Assembly (NCBI GenBank): GCA_937926785.1
Contig: CALBBQ010000026.1
Span: 1 to 64,000, forward strand
Length of the DNA stretch: 64,000 bases
From: an uncultured Bacteroidales bacterium
GTDB lineage: Bacteria; Bacteroidota; Bacteroidia; Bacteroidales; Tenuifilaceae
Reading direction: 5' to 3'
A model generated the notes under the pieces. That model was not told the origin of the DNA. It searched no databases and was given only the letters and a program-made list of their open reading frames with translations. Below, piece by piece: positions 1-9,256 of this stretch; within the stretch, counting starts at the first letter, position 1, and each line of letters begins with the position of its first letter. A program made the position numbers and the translations under genes.

Positions 1-219
1 GCGATTGATCTCATCGCGCTCGAAAAATTTACCTGCCACTTTCACAATAGCCTTTCGGCCAAGCTGATGGCTTTCGAGGTTGGTGCCAAACGTTATTTGG
101 TTTGAAATTTTATCAAGGCCTAAGATGGTTATGACCTTGAAAAGGTTTTGCGCCGGGATATGGTCGATTACGGTACCGCTCTCAATGGCGCTAACGCTAA
201 GATGCTTTTTATCCTTCAT
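1..219 (-). CDS. pyrI: Aspartate carbamoyltransferase regulatory subunit PyrI (partial, C-terminus off the window)
   Basis: Reading the minus strand from the ATG at 219 gives 73 residues beginning MKDKKHLSVSAIESGTVIDH. This matches the N-terminal allosteric domain of PyrI, including the GTVIDHIPA stretch that lines the nucleotide site. PyrI binds CTP/ATP and holds catalytic PyrB trimers in the ATCase holoenzyme of pyrimidine synthesis. The C-terminal zinc domain, with its four cysteines, lies beyond base 1 and cannot be seen. It starts 17 bases after pyrB ends, so the two form a pyrBI operon and an allosterically regulated ATCase is expected. Confidence 0.95.
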   Translation of the reverse strand, partial: MKDKKHLSVSAIESGTVIDHIPAQNLFKVITILGLDKISNQITFGTNLESHQLGRKAIVKVAGKFFERDEINR

Positions 220-236
220 ATCAATGTTGTTTTAAA

Positions 237-1145
237 CTATTTTAAACCAAGAATGAGAGCCATGATAGCCATGCGGGTGTAAACGCCGTTTAAAGCCTGT
301 GTAAAATAGTAAGCCTTTGGCGAATCGTCCACATCAGTGTTAATTTCGTTAACCCTGGGGAGCGGATGCAGAACTCTCATGTTCTGTTTAGTTCCCTCGA
401 GCATATGGTTGCGAAGAATGTAGGCATTCTTAACCTTTTCGTATTCCATGGGGTCAGAGAAACGCTCGCGTTGCACACGGGTCATGTAAACGATGTCGGC
501 ATCCTTGATATTCTCAGCCAAATCGGCATGTTCGTTGTACATTAGGCCGAGTTCATCGAGATACATTTTGTACTCCTGGGGCATACGGAGTTCGGCGGGC
601 GAGATGAAGGTAAAAGAAGCGTCAAACTGGCTCATGGCCATCAGTAGCGAGTGTACGGTACGTCCGTACTTTAAATCGCCCACCATGACAATCTTAAGGT
701 TTTCGAGCTTACCCTGAGTTTTACGAATGGAGTAAAGGTCGAGCAGAGTTTGTGTGGGGTGCTGGTTGGCTCCATCACCGGCATTAACAACAGGTACAGG
801 CGAAACTTCGCTGGCATAGCGTGCGCTTCCCTCAACCGGGTGGCGCATCACAATAAGATCGGAGTAGTTAGCCACGGTAAGAATGGTGTCCTTAAGGCTT
901 TCGCCTTTTGATACGCTGCTGGTTGAGGCTTCAGAAAATCCGATCACCCTGCCTCCCAGCTTGTTTACGGCGCTCTCAAAGCTCAACCGGGTACGGGTAG
1001 ATGGCTCAAAGAACAGGGTTGCCACCACTTTCCCTTCCATGATTCGTTGGATGGGGTTTTTCTCAAACTCCTCGGCAAGGTCAAGCACTTTCATGATCTC
1101 ATCCTTGCTCAGGTCATTGATTGATACCAAACTTCTGTTTTTCAT
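237..1145 (-). CDS. pyrB: Aspartate carbamoyltransferase catalytic subunit
   Basis: The 302-residue protein has the usual length of the catalytic chain. It condenses carbamoyl phosphate with L-aspartate, the committed step of UMP synthesis. The carbamoyl-phosphate loop STRTR is at residues 49-53, the HPTQ motif at 129-132, and the HPLPR motif that contacts aspartate lies near the C-terminus. It is the first visible gene of a minus-strand pyrB-pyrI operon. A terminator hairpin lies upstream, belonging to the preceding yigZ gene. I see no attenuator or clear TAnnTTTG element in the roughly 60 bases before the start. Confidence 0.98.
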   Translation of the reverse strand: MKNRSLVSINDLSKDEIMKVLDLAEEFEKNPIQRIMEGKVVATLFFEPSTRTRLSFESAVNKLGGRVIGFSEASTSSVSKGESLKDTILTVANYSDLIVMRHPVEGSARYASEVSPVPVVNAGDGANQHPTQTLLDLYSIRKTQGKLENLKIVMVGDLKYGRTVHSLLMAMSQFDASFTFISPAELRMPQEYKMYLDELGLMYNEHADLAENIKDADIVYMTRVQRERFSDPMEYEKVKNAYILRNHMLEGTKQNMRVLHPLPRVNEINTDVDDSPKAYYFTQALNGVYTRMAIMALILGLK

Positions 1146-1177
1146 AAGCTTTATTTTGGGTTTACACAGTTTATTTC

Positions 1178-1203
1178 AAAAAAAAGCCCCGATAAACGGG
1201 GCT
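1178..1203 (-). terminator. Intrinsic terminator after the YigZ-family gene
   Basis: On the minus strand AGCCCCG, a five-base loop and CGGGGCT form a perfect 7-bp GC-rich stem. It is followed directly by a run of seven T residues (1184-1178). It lies just downstream of the gene ending at 1210 and separates it from pyrB. Confidence 0.88.
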
Positions 1204-1209
1204 AATAGT

Positions 1210-1827
1210 TCAATCTTCGAATTCAAAAACGGCCATGAGTCCTTCAATTTTTGAGCATCGCGATAGGAACTCGGCTTCTAACGAACGCCTCACCCTCACC
1301 TTAACGTAGCAGGTATTGTCGAACTGTTGCTCCAGAAACTGAAGGTTTAAATCTTTAACCAAACGCATCACCTCATTCATCATGGCATACCCAAAAGTTA
1401 ACTTGTAAATGGCATCAACTGTTCGGGTAACAATTCTTGCATGCGATAGCGCATCGAATGTGGCTGATTTATAAGCATTTATCAACCCCGATACGCCAAG
1501 CTTAGTACCACCAAAATACCGGATAACCACCACCAAAACGTTGGTAAGGTTAAAGCTGAGCAGCTGTCCGTGAATGGGTTTGCCGGCAGTACCCGAGGGT
1601 TCACCGTCGTCGTTGGCTCTCGATTTATTGGCATTCGGCCCTATGATGTAGGCATAGCAATGGTGGCGGGCATCGTAGTACTCTTCTCGCAACCTATCCA
1701 AAATCTCTTTCACCTGCTCCTCGGTTCTTACGGGGAAAGCTTTAGCAATGAACTTGCTCCCCTTCTCCTTGTAAATCCCTTCGGATGCGGATTCGATAGT
1801 TTGATACGTATCGGTTATCTCTACCAT
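1210..1827 (-). CDS. YigZ/IMPACT family protein
   Basis: The 205-residue protein belongs to the YigZ (UPF0029/IMPACT) family. The N-terminal half has the diagnostic stretch DDGEPSGTAGKPI followed by VVVIRYFGGTKLG, and the C-terminal half resembles the ferredoxin-like UPF0029 C-domain. The eukaryotic relative IMPACT regulates the translation-control kinase GCN2. The bacterial role is not established, so no reaction is assigned. The ATG directly abuts the TAA stop of the upstream transporter gene (TAAATG), which suggests co-transcription and possibly translational coupling. Confidence 0.92.
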   Translation of the reverse strand: MVEITDTYQTIESASEGIYKEKGSKFIAKAFPVRTEEQVKEILDRLREEYYDARHHCYAYIIGPNANKSRANDDGEPSGTAGKPIHGQLLSFNLTNVLVVVIRYFGGTKLGVSGLINAYKSATFDALSHARIVTRTVDAIYKLTFGYAMMNEVMRLVKDLNLQFLEQQFDNTCYVKVRVRRSLEAEFLSRCSKIEGLMAVFEFED

Positions 1828-2709
1828 TTAGCTTTGCATGAGTATTACGATTGCCAGTACCGATAGTGCTATACCCGTTAGATTGGTCTTCGATGGTCGT
1901 TCACCAAATAGCAGTAATCCGATAAGGGTACCAGCCAGCACCACGCTAAGGTTGTTTATTCCAAAAAGCACTGAACCCTCCATGGCCTTACCGTTTTGAC
2001 CAATATAATTCAATGCAGCTACCATGAAGTACATTGAGCCAAAGTTGGCAAGCCCGAGTAATGTCCCTAATAACCAGGTTCTAACGTTTCTGAGTCCGCT
2101 TGCCGCATCTGCTTTAAATGGCAAAATGATAATGCCAACCATGCCTGCCATAGCAAAGACCGCCGCATTAAATATTGGGTTTAGCTCGTTTGTTACAAAG
2201 TACTGCTGGGCAACCTTTACCGATGCATCAACCAACCCAATCCCCACAAAGATTATAAGTGGTAAATAGGTTTTCCCGAGCTGAACTTTTTCACCTTTCC
2301 TGGGAAAAACAAGTAAAGCCACCGCCACTAAGGCCAGGAGAATCCCCATTGCCCGGAGCGGGTTAAGCCCATCGTTTGGGTCAATCAGCACCGATACCAG
2401 GATGGGAATAATCACCGACATCTTTGCAGCTACCGAAGTAATGGCCACACCTGCGGTTTGGGTGCTTTTCCCTAAAAGTTGAAACATCAGGATGAAAAGG
2501 GCACCCATGCCAAAAATGAGCAAAACAGGATAAAAGCCTAAACTCCCGAGTGCCGAGACGTTACCCTTGGCCAAAAAAAAACCAGCAATGCTGGCTGCCA
2601 GGTAATTTACAATAATTGCGCTGAAGGTGTTAATGGAATATCGTTGAAGGTATTTGAATGTAACAAGAACAACGGTAGAAGATAGTATGCAAAGTAACAG
2701 GTAGAACAT
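1828..2709 (-). CDS. EamA/DMT-superfamily transporter
   Basis: About 293 residues are almost entirely hydrophobic, with roughly ten predicted membrane helices arranged as two EamA-type repeats. This is the architecture of drug/metabolite exporters of the inner membrane. The substrate cannot be read from sequence. I start it at the ATG at 2709. A longer reading would begin at a TTG at 2727, but that TTG lies inside the promoter -7 element TAGTTTTG. The stop is fused to the start of the YigZ-family gene, so the two form an operon. Confidence 0.88.
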   Translation of the reverse strand: MFYLLLCILSSTVVLVTFKYLQRYSINTFSAIIVNYLAASIAGFFLAKGNVSALGSLGFYPVLLIFGMGALFILMFQLLGKSTQTAGVAITSVAAKMSVIIPILVSVLIDPNDGLNPLRAMGILLALVAVALLVFPRKGEKVQLGKTYLPLIIFVGIGLVDASVKVAQQYFVTNELNPIFNAAVFAMAGMVGIIILPFKADAASGLRNVRTWLLGTLLGLANFGSMYFMVAALNYIGQNGKAMEGSVLFGINNLSVVLAGTLIGLLLFGERPSKTNLTGIALSVLAIVILMQS

Positions 2710-2724
2710 CCCTTTATGTTTGTG

Positions 2725-2755
2725 CAAAACTAATACATATCAGCTTATACCCCAA
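2725..2755 (-). promoter_or_regulatory. Bacteroidota-type promoter for the DMT transporter-yigZ operon
   Basis: On the minus strand the -7 element TAGTTTTG is at 2732-2725. TTG is at 2755-2753, 20 bp upstream. This matches the phylum's primary sigma-factor consensus (TTTG/TTG, 19-21 bp, TAnnTTTG). The ATG lies about 16 bases downstream, so the leader is very short. Confidence 0.72.
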
Positions 2756-2868
2756 ACTTTTTAAAAAATTAGTATTAACAAAGAATTAACAGGCAAACAA
2801 TTTTCAGCTAACGAACCAATAGAGGCATAGTATTTGTAAAAGTTGAGCTAAACAAACCATACATCATC

Positions 2869-3690
2869 ATGAACAATAAAAGGACATCGCTATCTCACCT
2901 TCTTATTTATTTTGGACTGCTTGCATCCTGTGCTACTCCTAATCCGGTGGTAAGGCTAACCCCTAAAGAAACCAAAACCACTTGGGAAAACGGCAAGGAG
3001 TTTACCAGCTACTATAAGGATGGTATTGTTGCCCACTGCGCATATCAAGGCACTAATGAGAAGTATATCATTTTTGACGTTGAGATCATCAACACCACCG
3101 ATGAAAATCTTTTGGCGTGTCCTGAAAAGATGGTAATGTACACCGATAGCGGGAAATGGGACCCGTTAATAAACCAGATTGTTTACAGCACCTTCCCCAT
3201 TTATGCCGCTGACCCCGAGGAGGAAATTCTGAAGAATGAGTTAGCCCAATCGCAGCTCGAAGCCAGCCAGAAAAATCTGGCCACAGCCTCAATAGCCGCG
3301 GCAGCGATAACCCTGCCGGTTTTGGTTGCCACCGCCTCAGCCGATGCGCACGATACGCATCAGCGTGCAATAACAAGAACCGAGGCTGCTGCTGCAGCAG
3401 CGGGAACCACGCTGGATATGATGGATTTCTCGCAGGAAATGAATAACATCCGTAGCGATCTGATTTACTCATCAACCAATGCCTGGATAAACTACTCATT
3501 ACGCAAAACTACGCTTTCCAAAAACGAATCGGTGCGGGGCCTGGTTTACTTTAAAAGGCCTGATCTTACTAAGTACCAAGACCTAAGGGTTGATATTCCC
3601 ATGGGCGAGAACAACTACATCTCGTTCTACTATCGGGCTAAACTTTACTATCCTAACAAGCAGAATACCAATCAAACAGTTTGCAAGTAA
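2869..3690 (+). CDS. Lipoprotein of unknown function
   Basis: The 273-residue protein has a short signal peptide ending in a lipobox, LLASC, with Cys21 as the lipidated residue. The mature part begins with a beta-rich domain. It is followed by a charged helical segment, then an alanine-rich hydrophobic stretch around residues 140-165 that could be a membrane hairpin or a helix, and then another beta-rich region. I do not recognise the family. It is not clearly in an operon: the next gene has its own promoter. A near-consensus -7 (TA, three bases, TTTG) lies about 35 bases before the start. Confidence 0.75.
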   Translation: MNNKRTSLSHLLIYFGLLASCATPNPVVRLTPKETKTTWENGKEFTSYYKDGIVAHCAYQGTNEKYIIFDVEIINTTDENLLACPEKMVMYTDSGKWDPLINQIVYSTFPIYAADPEEEILKNELAQSQLEASQKNLATASIAAAAITLPVLVATASADAHDTHQRAITRTEAAAAAAGTTLDMMDFSQEMNNIRSDLIYSSTNAWINYSLRKTTLSKNESVRGLVYFKRPDLTKYQDLRVDIPMGENNYISFYYRAKLYYPNKQNTNQTVCK

Positions 3691-3745
3691 AACCTAAAAA
3701 TTATCATTTCTGAAAAATAGAAGCTTAGGCCTCTTTTTTTATCAC

Positions 3746-3775
3746 TTGTAGTTCCGGTTTCAAATAGTAAATTTG
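3746..3775 (+). promoter_or_regulatory. Promoter with overlapping palindrome, upstream of the umuDC operon
   Basis: TTG at 3746-3748 and TAAATTTG at 3768-3775 are separated by 19 bp, an exact fit to the Bacteroidota consensus. The -7 is overlapped by the inverted repeat CAAAT-N5-ATTTG at 3761-3775, which could be an operator. The first ATG is at 3795. No LexA-type box of the enterobacterial (CTGT-N8-ACAG) or Bacillus (GAAC-N4-GTTC) kind is present. Confidence 0.7.
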
Positions 3776-3794
3776 TAAAAAAGAAACTTTCACC

Positions 3795-4160
3795 ATGAAT
3801 CGTGACGAAACTATTAAGCTCCTAATTGAAAACGAGAAAGGCTTATCGGCCGATGAGAAAAGCAAACTTGCCGAAGGGTACGATGAAATATACATAAACT
3901 CCAGAATTGAGTACCACCGGCGTATGGCACGAAAACAATCCATGGGATTGATACTTACCGTTTTCTTTTGCTTGCTTGCCTTCGGGGTATTGATGCTTGG
4001 CAGTTTGGCCGATGAACACACCCTTGGCTGGCTAAAGGGTGTTACAACCGGATACTTTTTTGCTTTGCTGGTTCTTTTTCCTAAAACAACCAGGAATCAC
4101 TCAAGAATTGAATACGTGCTGAAAACAATTAAACAGCTCTACTCAGGCATTAACGCATGA
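3795..4160 (+). CDS. Small two-helix membrane protein, first gene of the umuDC operon
   Basis: The 121-residue protein has a charged, helical N-terminal 50 residues. Two adjacent membrane helices follow (roughly residues 50-70 and 80-95), then a short basic tail. I do not recognise the family. It begins 20 bases after a canonical promoter, and its stop is three bases before the umuD start. It is therefore very likely co-transcribed with umuD and umuC. A membrane protein in that position is not part of the classical umuDC operon. Confidence 0.75.
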   Translation: MNRDETIKLLIENEKGLSADEKSKLAEGYDEIYINSRIEYHRRMARKQSMGLILTVFFCLLAFGVLMLGSLADEHTLGWLKGVTTGYFFALLVLFPKTTRNHSRIEYVLKTIKQLYSGINA

Positions 4161-4163
4161 TCG

Positions 4164-4604
4164 ATGAGGCTTATTAAAACCACACCAAAGATTGATTTCT
4201 ACTCAGCCGACACAACCACCGACCTTCCACTACCTTTGGCCGAAGGTATAAAGGCAGGGTTCCCCTCGCCTGCACAGGATTACATCGATTTGGCTTTTGA
4301 CCTCAACAAGGAGCTGGTTAAAAACCCCAGCTCAACCTTTTACGGAAGGGTACGTGGTAACTCAATGATGGATGAAGGAATTAACGATGGAGATATACTG
4401 GTTATCGACAAGTCGTTACCACCGGCCGATGGCCGGAAAGCCGTTTGCTACATCGATGGTGAGTTCACCCTCAAAACCATTCGGATTAGAAAGGACGGCA
4501 TCTACCTGATGCCGGCAAACCCCGACTACAAACCCATTAGGGTTACCGAAGAAAACGACTTTGTGGTGTGGGGCATTGTAACCTACGTTATTCACAAGTT
4601 CTAG
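4164..4604 (+). CDS. umuD: UmuD-like S24 peptidase, DNA polymerase V accessory subunit
   Basis: The 146 residues align with UmuD. The Ala31-Gly32 bond, followed by FPSPAQDY, is the expected self-cleavage site. Ser67 in GNSM is the nucleophile and Lys104 in FTLKTI the general base, spaced 37 residues apart as in E. coli UmuD (S60/K97). RecA-stimulated cleavage would give UmuD', which with UmuC forms the translesion polymerase Pol V. It sits three bases after a small membrane-protein gene and two bases before umuC. Catalytic residues are intact. It lacks a DNA-binding domain, so it is not LexA. Confidence 0.95.
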   Translation: MRLIKTTPKIDFYSADTTTDLPLPLAEGIKAGFPSPAQDYIDLAFDLNKELVKNPSSTFYGRVRGNSMMDEGINDGDILVIDKSLPPADGRKAVCYIDGEFTLKTIRIRKDGIYLMPANPDYKPIRVTEENDFVVWGIVTYVIHKF

Positions 4605-4606
4605 CC

Positions 4607-5869
4607 ATGTTTGCGCTGGCTGATTGCAACAACTTCTACGCATCGTGTGAGCGGGTTTTTGACCCATCGCTTATGGGCAAACCCGTTATTGTTCTCTCCA
4701 ACAATGATGGCTGTGTTATTGCCCGAAGCAACGAGGCCAAAGCTTTGGGCATAAAAATGGGAGAGCCAGCCTTCAAAATTAAAGAGCTGATAGAGCAGCA
4801 TAACGTTGCCGTTTTCTCTTCGAACTATACGCTGTATGGCGATATGAGCCAACGAGTGATGAACACCCTGGCCGGGTTCACACCGGATATCGAGATCTAC
4901 TCCATCGACGAAGCATTCCTTGGCTTTCACGGCTTCAGCCATATGGATTTAGTTGAGTATGCCCGACAGATCCGAAAGACAACCATGCGGAATACCGGGA
5001 TTCCGATTAGTTTAGGCTTAGCGCCAACAAAAACCCTTGCCAAGGTGGCAAATCATATTGCCAAGAAACAAGCCCAGTACCAGGGGGTGTACATGATTGC
5101 TACCGAGCAGCAGCGAATTGAAACTCTTAAAAGCTTTGAGATTGGAGAGGTTTGGGGTATTGGCAGGCAGTACAGCAAGTTTCTGGCTCGATACGGAGTG
5201 AACACAGCCTACGACTTTACAAAGATGCCCGCAGGATGGATAAAACGTCACATGTCGGTGGTTGGCTTACGTACACAAAAGGAACTGCTGGGTATTCCGT
5301 GTATCGATTTAGAACATGCTGCTCCCCCTAAAAAGGCAATTGCCACCACCCGCTCGTTTGGCGAAATGCAAACCGACCTGGGTTACCTGAGCGAGGCTGT
5401 TGCCTCATTTGCCGCGAGCTGTGCTCATAAACTTCGCAAACAACAATCGGTAGCCCAAATTGTAATGGTTTTTGCTCATACCAATTACTTCCGCAACGAT
5501 TTACCTCAGTATTCAGCCAGTAAAACCATCGCATTACCGGTACCCTCCAACAGCACTATTGAACTCGTTCATTACGCGCTTATCGCGTTGCGTGCCATAT
5601 ACAAACCCGGATTCCGATATAAAAAAGCAGGTGTAATAGTAAGCGGTATATCAACCAATCAGCACATCCAGACATCACTTTTTGATAACATCGACAGGGG
5701 AAAACACAACCGGCTGATGGTAACCATAGATAAGCTTAACGATAAGTATGGCCGCCACATGGTAAGAGTTGCCGCGCAGGGAACCGGGCGTAAGTGGAAA
5801 CTTCGGCAAGAACGTATTTCGCCCATGTACACCACCCGTTGGGACGATATAATAACTGTTAAGGTGTAA
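4607..5869 (+). CDS. umuC: Y-family DNA polymerase UmuC (Pol V catalytic subunit)
   Basis: I start this 420-residue protein at the ATG at 4607, giving [18 protein letters not shown], the classical Y-polymerase N-terminus with its metal-binding Asp. A start 39 bases upstream would overlap umuD and add nothing conserved. The second catalytic motif YSIDEAF (Asp-Glu) lies near residue 100. A helix-hairpin-helix region ([15 protein letters not shown]), a little-finger domain and a UmuC-type C-terminal extension follow. Pol V copies past lesions. It is the last gene of the promoter-membrane protein-umuD-umuC unit. Confidence 0.96.
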   Translation: MFALADCNNFYASCERVFDPSLMGKPVIVLSNNDGCVIARSNEAKALGIKMGEPAFKIKELIEQHNVAVFSSNYTLYGDMSQRVMNTLAGFTPDIEIYSIDEAFLGFHGFSHMDLVEYARQIRKTTMRNTGIPISLGLAPTKTLAKVANHIAKKQAQYQGVYMIATEQQRIETLKSFEIGEVWGIGRQYSKFLARYGVNTAYDFTKMPAGWIKRHMSVVGLRTQKELLGIPCIDLEHAAPPKKAIATTRSFGEMQTDLGYLSEAVASFAASCAHKLRKQQSVAQIVMVFAHTNYFRNDLPQYSASKTIALPVPSNSTIELVHYALIALRAIYKPGFRYKKAGVIVSGISTNQHIQTSLFDNIDRGKHNRLMVTIDKLNDKYGRHMVRVAAQGTGRKWKLRQERISPMYTTRWDDIITVKV

Positions 5870-5916
5870 ACTGTCCTTTATTTTTGAATGCAGACAAACA
5901 GCTGCCAATATTTTTC

Positions 5917-5924
5917 TATTTTTG
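5917..5924 (+). promoter_or_regulatory. Putative -7 element of the sugar permease gene
   Basis: TATTTTTG matches TAnnTTTG and is 22 bases before the ATG at 5947. No TTG occurs at the preferred 19-21 bp distance, so this is a half-site match only. Confidence 0.5.
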
Positions 5925-5946
5925 GAGAACCCAAACCTAATACACT

Positions 5947-7209
5947 ATGAACTCTACATCAAACAAGGGCTATATTGTGCCCATGATAATCATTGGAGCA
6001 CTATTCTTCATTTTTGGATTTGTTACCTGGCTTAACGGAATTCTAATCCCATACTTCAAAATATCGTGTGAACTTACCGACTTTGAGGCAACACTTGTGG
6101 CGTTTGCATTCTACATCTCCTACACGGTAATGGCCCTACCCGCATCGTGGATACTTAAAAAGACGGGATTTCATAAAGGGATGACCGTAGGATTGCAGGT
6201 TATGGCTTTAGGCACCCTACTATTTGTCCCGGCTGCGCTATACAGGGCATACTGGATGTTCCTGACCGGACTGTTTGTTATGGGTGCAGGGTTAGCCGTA
6301 CTCCAAACAGCTGCTAACCCTTACATCACCATCATAGGACCACGCGAAAGTGCTGCTAAACGCATCAGCATAATGGGCATTTGCAACAAGCTGGCAGGTG
6401 CCATTGCTCCACTTATTCTAGCCTACTACATCCTTAACGATGGCGACGCATATGTAAAATCTCTTGAAGGGTTAGATAGCGTAGCCCGCGCTGCTGCTCT
6501 TGACAACCTGGCCCATAGGGTTATTAATCCTTACCTGGTCATGACCACCATCCTTGCGCTGTTGGGCGTAGCTGTCCGGTATGCACCCCTTCCTGATGTG
6601 GAAACCGAAGATGAAGCCGACGCAACGCTTACCGAAACGAATGGCAAAGCAAGCATTTTTCAATTCCCGCAGTTAATTCTTGGAGCTATAGCGCTGTTCT
6701 TTTACGTTGGAGCCGAAGTGATAGCCGGCGATACCATAATCCGCTACGGAATTTCACAAGGCTTTAGGATAGAAACGGCCAAAGCCTTCACCACATACAC
6801 CCTTTTTGCCATGATAGTTGGCTACCTGGCAGGCATTGTTCTCATTCCTAAATTCATTTCGCAACGTACAGCGCTCATTGCATCAACATTACTGGGCATA
6901 GTTTTAAGCATTGGAGTAATTTGGGCAACACCAACCATATCGATACTTGCCCTTGCGCTGCTTGGTTTAGCCAATGCATTGGTTTGGCCTGCCGTGTGGC
7001 CACTGGCCATTCATGACCTTGGAAAGTTTATCAAAACCGGTTCAGCAGTGCTCATCATGGCAATAGCCGGGGGTGCCATACTTCCGCTAATGTGGGGAAA
7101 ACTATCGGATGTTTACTCACCCCAGGTGGCTTATACTATACTTATCCCCTCTTACCTGATCATTCTGTACTATGCCGTAAAAGGATATAAACTTAGAAGT
7201 TGGAAATAG
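5947..7209 (+). CDS. FHS-family MFS sugar permease (fucose/glucose/galactose type)
   Basis: The 420 residues form a 12-helix major-facilitator protein of the fucose-galactose-glucose:H+ symporter family. It has the N-terminal FIFGFVTWLNGILIPYF motif and the family's LQTAANPYI motif in helix 4, followed by an NKLAGAIAPL segment. It would import a hexose or related sugar with protons across the inner membrane. The sugar cannot be fixed from sequence; FucP, GluP and NagP are all alternatives. The thioesterase gene follows after 10 bases, probably in the same transcript. Confidence 0.9.
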   Translation: MNSTSNKGYIVPMIIIGALFFIFGFVTWLNGILIPYFKISCELTDFEATLVAFAFYISYTVMALPASWILKKTGFHKGMTVGLQVMALGTLLFVPAALYRAYWMFLTGLFVMGAGLAVLQTAANPYITIIGPRESAAKRISIMGICNKLAGAIAPLILAYYILNDGDAYVKSLEGLDSVARAAALDNLAHRVINPYLVMTTILALLGVAVRYAPLPDVETEDEADATLTETNGKASIFQFPQLILGAIALFFYVGAEVIAGDTIIRYGISQGFRIETAKAFTTYTLFAMIVGYLAGIVLIPKFISQRTALIASTLLGIVLSIGVIWATPTISILALALLGLANALVWPAVWPLAIHDLGKFIKTGSAVLIMAIAGGAILPLMWGKLSDVYSPQVAYTILIPSYLIILYYAVKGYKLRSWK

Positions 7210-7219
7210 CTTAAAGAAC

Positions 7220-7615
7220 ATGATGAACACATTTGAGTTAGAGTTAGAAGTCAGGGACTACGAGTGCGACCTGCAAGGCATTGTAAACAATGCCGTTTAC
7301 CTGAACTACCTGGAGCATACCCGGCATAAGTTTCTGCTCAGCCGTGGAATCGATTTTGCCAAGCTTCATAACGAAGGAATCGACCTGGTAGTCTCGCGAA
7401 TTGAAATTGACTATAAATACTCATTAACCAGCGGCGACAAGTTCGTTGTAAAACTAAACACCCACAAGGAGGGTCACCTGCGTATGGTGTTTGAGCAGGA
7501 AATAGTTAAGATACCCGATGGGAAAACTGCCATTAAAGCGAGGGTAATTGGTGTTGGACTTAAAAATGGCCGTCCCATCAAAATTGACAGCATCCCCGGA
7601 TTTGAAAGTTTCTGA
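7220..7615 (+). CDS. Acyl-CoA thioesterase, 4HBT/YbgC-like hotdog fold
   Basis: The 131 residues match single-domain hotdog thioesterases. The motif RDYECDLQGIVNNAVYLNYLEHTR holds the acidic catalytic residue (the Asp of CDLQGIVNN), followed by the conserved long helix. Such enzymes hydrolyse acyl-CoA or acyl-ACP thioesters in the cytoplasm. Two ATG codons (7220 and 7223) are in tandem, so the N-terminus is uncertain by one residue. It follows the sugar permease closely, with no functional link evident. Confidence 0.88.
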   Translation: MMNTFELELEVRDYECDLQGIVNNAVYLNYLEHTRHKFLLSRGIDFAKLHNEGIDLVVSRIEIDYKYSLTSGDKFVVKLNTHKEGHLRMVFEQEIVKIPDGKTAIKARVIGVGLKNGRPIKIDSIPGFESF

Positions 7616-7699
7616 TAAAATTCTACCCTGCAGCGTTCCGTTAACAATTTTTTAACCCTTGGTTTACCTTAAAAACACCTTAGGCAGATCATTAGTAGA

Positions 7700-7707
7700 T
7701 ACTTTTG
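7700..7707 (+). promoter_or_regulatory. Putative -7 element of the GT39-like gene
   Basis: TACTTTTG matches TAnnTTTG and lies 14 bases before the ATG at 7722. No upstream TTG is at the consensus distance. The intergenic segment is AT-rich. Confidence 0.5.
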
Positions 7708-7721
7708 GGTAAAAATTTGTT

Positions 7722-9239
7722 ATGCAACCTGCAAGTAGAGAAACCAAGTGGGTACTACTAATAATAGCATTAAATTTTCTGACTAAGGCTGTTGTAGCCA
7801 GTGTGCTTGAACTGGGCAACGACGAAGTTTACTACTGGACCTACGCCCTTTACCCTGACCTCAGCCACTTTGACCACCCCCCAATGGTTGGCTGGCTCAT
7901 ACAAGCCACTACGTTTAAACTGCTGCTGTCGCACGAATTCTTTATCAGGCTAGGTTCACTGCTGCTTTCAAGTTTAGGAATATGGCTCACCTATAAAATC
8001 GGGTTAGAAGTTGGCTCGGCTAAAACCGGGATAATAGCAGCCCTACTCTACAGCGCATCGCCGTACCTCAACATTATCAGCGGTTTAATGATTATGCCCG
8101 ATACTCCGCAGGTTCCTCTGCTAATTGGGGCAACTTGTATTTTAATCACCACTGTCACCACTAAAGAACCATCAATAAAGGAAGATGTTAAACTTCTGCT
8201 GGCAGGGCTGCTAATTGGGTTAGCCTTCCTTGCAAAGTACCACTCACTAATAACCTGGGTTGGGGTGCTGCTTTACATTGCTATTTACAACAGGAAGTGG
8301 TTCTCAAGGCCTAGTTTATACGCAGCAGGTATTATCACACTAATTGCTATGCTTCCCGTACTCTTCTGGAACATTCAAAATGACTTCATCAGCTTTGCAT
8401 TCCATGGCGACAGAGTTACCACTAATGGCCTGCGGTTAAACCCGATTGCCTTTATCCGGTTTAACGTAGGACAAATCCTTTACCAAAACCCAATAGTTTT
8501 TATAGCCATTGCTTGGGCTGTTTACCATAGCCTAAGGTGCAGAGATTTAAAGGATGATAAAACGAAGCTGCTTTTGTTCATATCATTGCCTTACATCATA
8601 GTATTTACATCTATTTCAATTTTCAGGTTTTCGCTACCCCACTGGAGTGGTCCGGGTTTCATCGGACTAATCATCGTGACGGCAAAAATTTTATCAACCG
8701 AAAAAATAAAACCTGAAAAGCGAAGGGCTACTTTAGCCCTGGCTAATGTTATGGTATTGCTTGCCCTGCTGCTTGGTCCGGTTCTGGTGAACCGAGGAAT
8801 GCCATTAGCAAAGGGCAAATCGGTTGAAAATGATGTTACGCTGGATATGTACGGCTGGCGAAAGTTTGCCCCGAAACTTGACAGTTTACTCATATCAAAA
8901 GGGATTGACCTTAAAACCGATAAAATTGCAATAGTTTGCAGCAAATGGTTTCCGGCGGCGCATATAGATTACTACTATGCCCATCCCAGAGGGATTAATT
9001 TGTATGCGCTGGGAAGCATTGAGCAAATACATAAATACTGGTGGATAAACCAGTACAGAGGGCCTATTTGCAATCATACACGGTTTTTCCACATCACCAC
9101 AAGTCAAAACCGTCAGGCACCCTCCTACCTTACACTTCAACACTTTACCAAAGTACAGGGTGCTGATACCATTCAAATATACCGTTCCGGTAGGTGTGCA
9201 AAAACATTTGAGATAACAGAGCTTACAGGATGCAGGTAA
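7722..9239 (+). CDS. GT39/ArnT-like membrane glycosyltransferase
   Basis: This 505-residue integral membrane protein belongs to the GT-C superfamily. The first periplasmic loop carries the signature NDEVYYWTYALYPDLSHFDHPP, whose acidic residues act in catalysis in PMT/ArnT enzymes. About ten to eleven helices and a soluble C-terminal domain follow. Such enzymes transfer a sugar from a polyprenyl-phosphate donor to lipid A, protein or another glycan on the outer face of the inner membrane. The acceptor is unknown. The neighbouring GtrA protein could supply lipid-linked sugar, but it is on the other strand. Confidence 0.88.
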   Translation: MQPASRETKWVLLIIALNFLTKAVVASVLELGNDEVYYWTYALYPDLSHFDHPPMVGWLIQATTFKLLLSHEFFIRLGSLLLSSLGIWLTYKIGLEVGSAKTGIIAALLYSASPYLNIISGLMIMPDTPQVPLLIGATCILITTVTTKEPSIKEDVKLLLAGLLIGLAFLAKYHSLITWVGVLLYIAIYNRKWFSRPSLYAAGIITLIAMLPVLFWNIQNDFISFAFHGDRVTTNGLRLNPIAFIRFNVGQILYQNPIVFIAIAWAVYHSLRCRDLKDDKTKLLLFISLPYIIVFTSISIFRFSLPHWSGPGFIGLIIVTAKILSTEKIKPEKRRATLALANVMVLLALLLGPVLVNRGMPLAKGKSVENDVTLDMYGWRKFAPKLDSLLISKGIDLKTDKIAIVCSKWFPAAHIDYYYAHPRGINLYALGSIEQIHKYWWINQYRGPICNHTRFFHITTSQNRQAPSYLTLQHFTKVQGADTIQIYRSGRCAKTFEITELTGCR

Positions 9240-9256
9240 TGCTGATTGCACAAACT

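Noticed and set aside
4568..4606. Longer umuC start overlapping umuD
   Set aside because: The extra residues are not conserved and the ATG at 4607 gives the standard Y-polymerase N-terminus.
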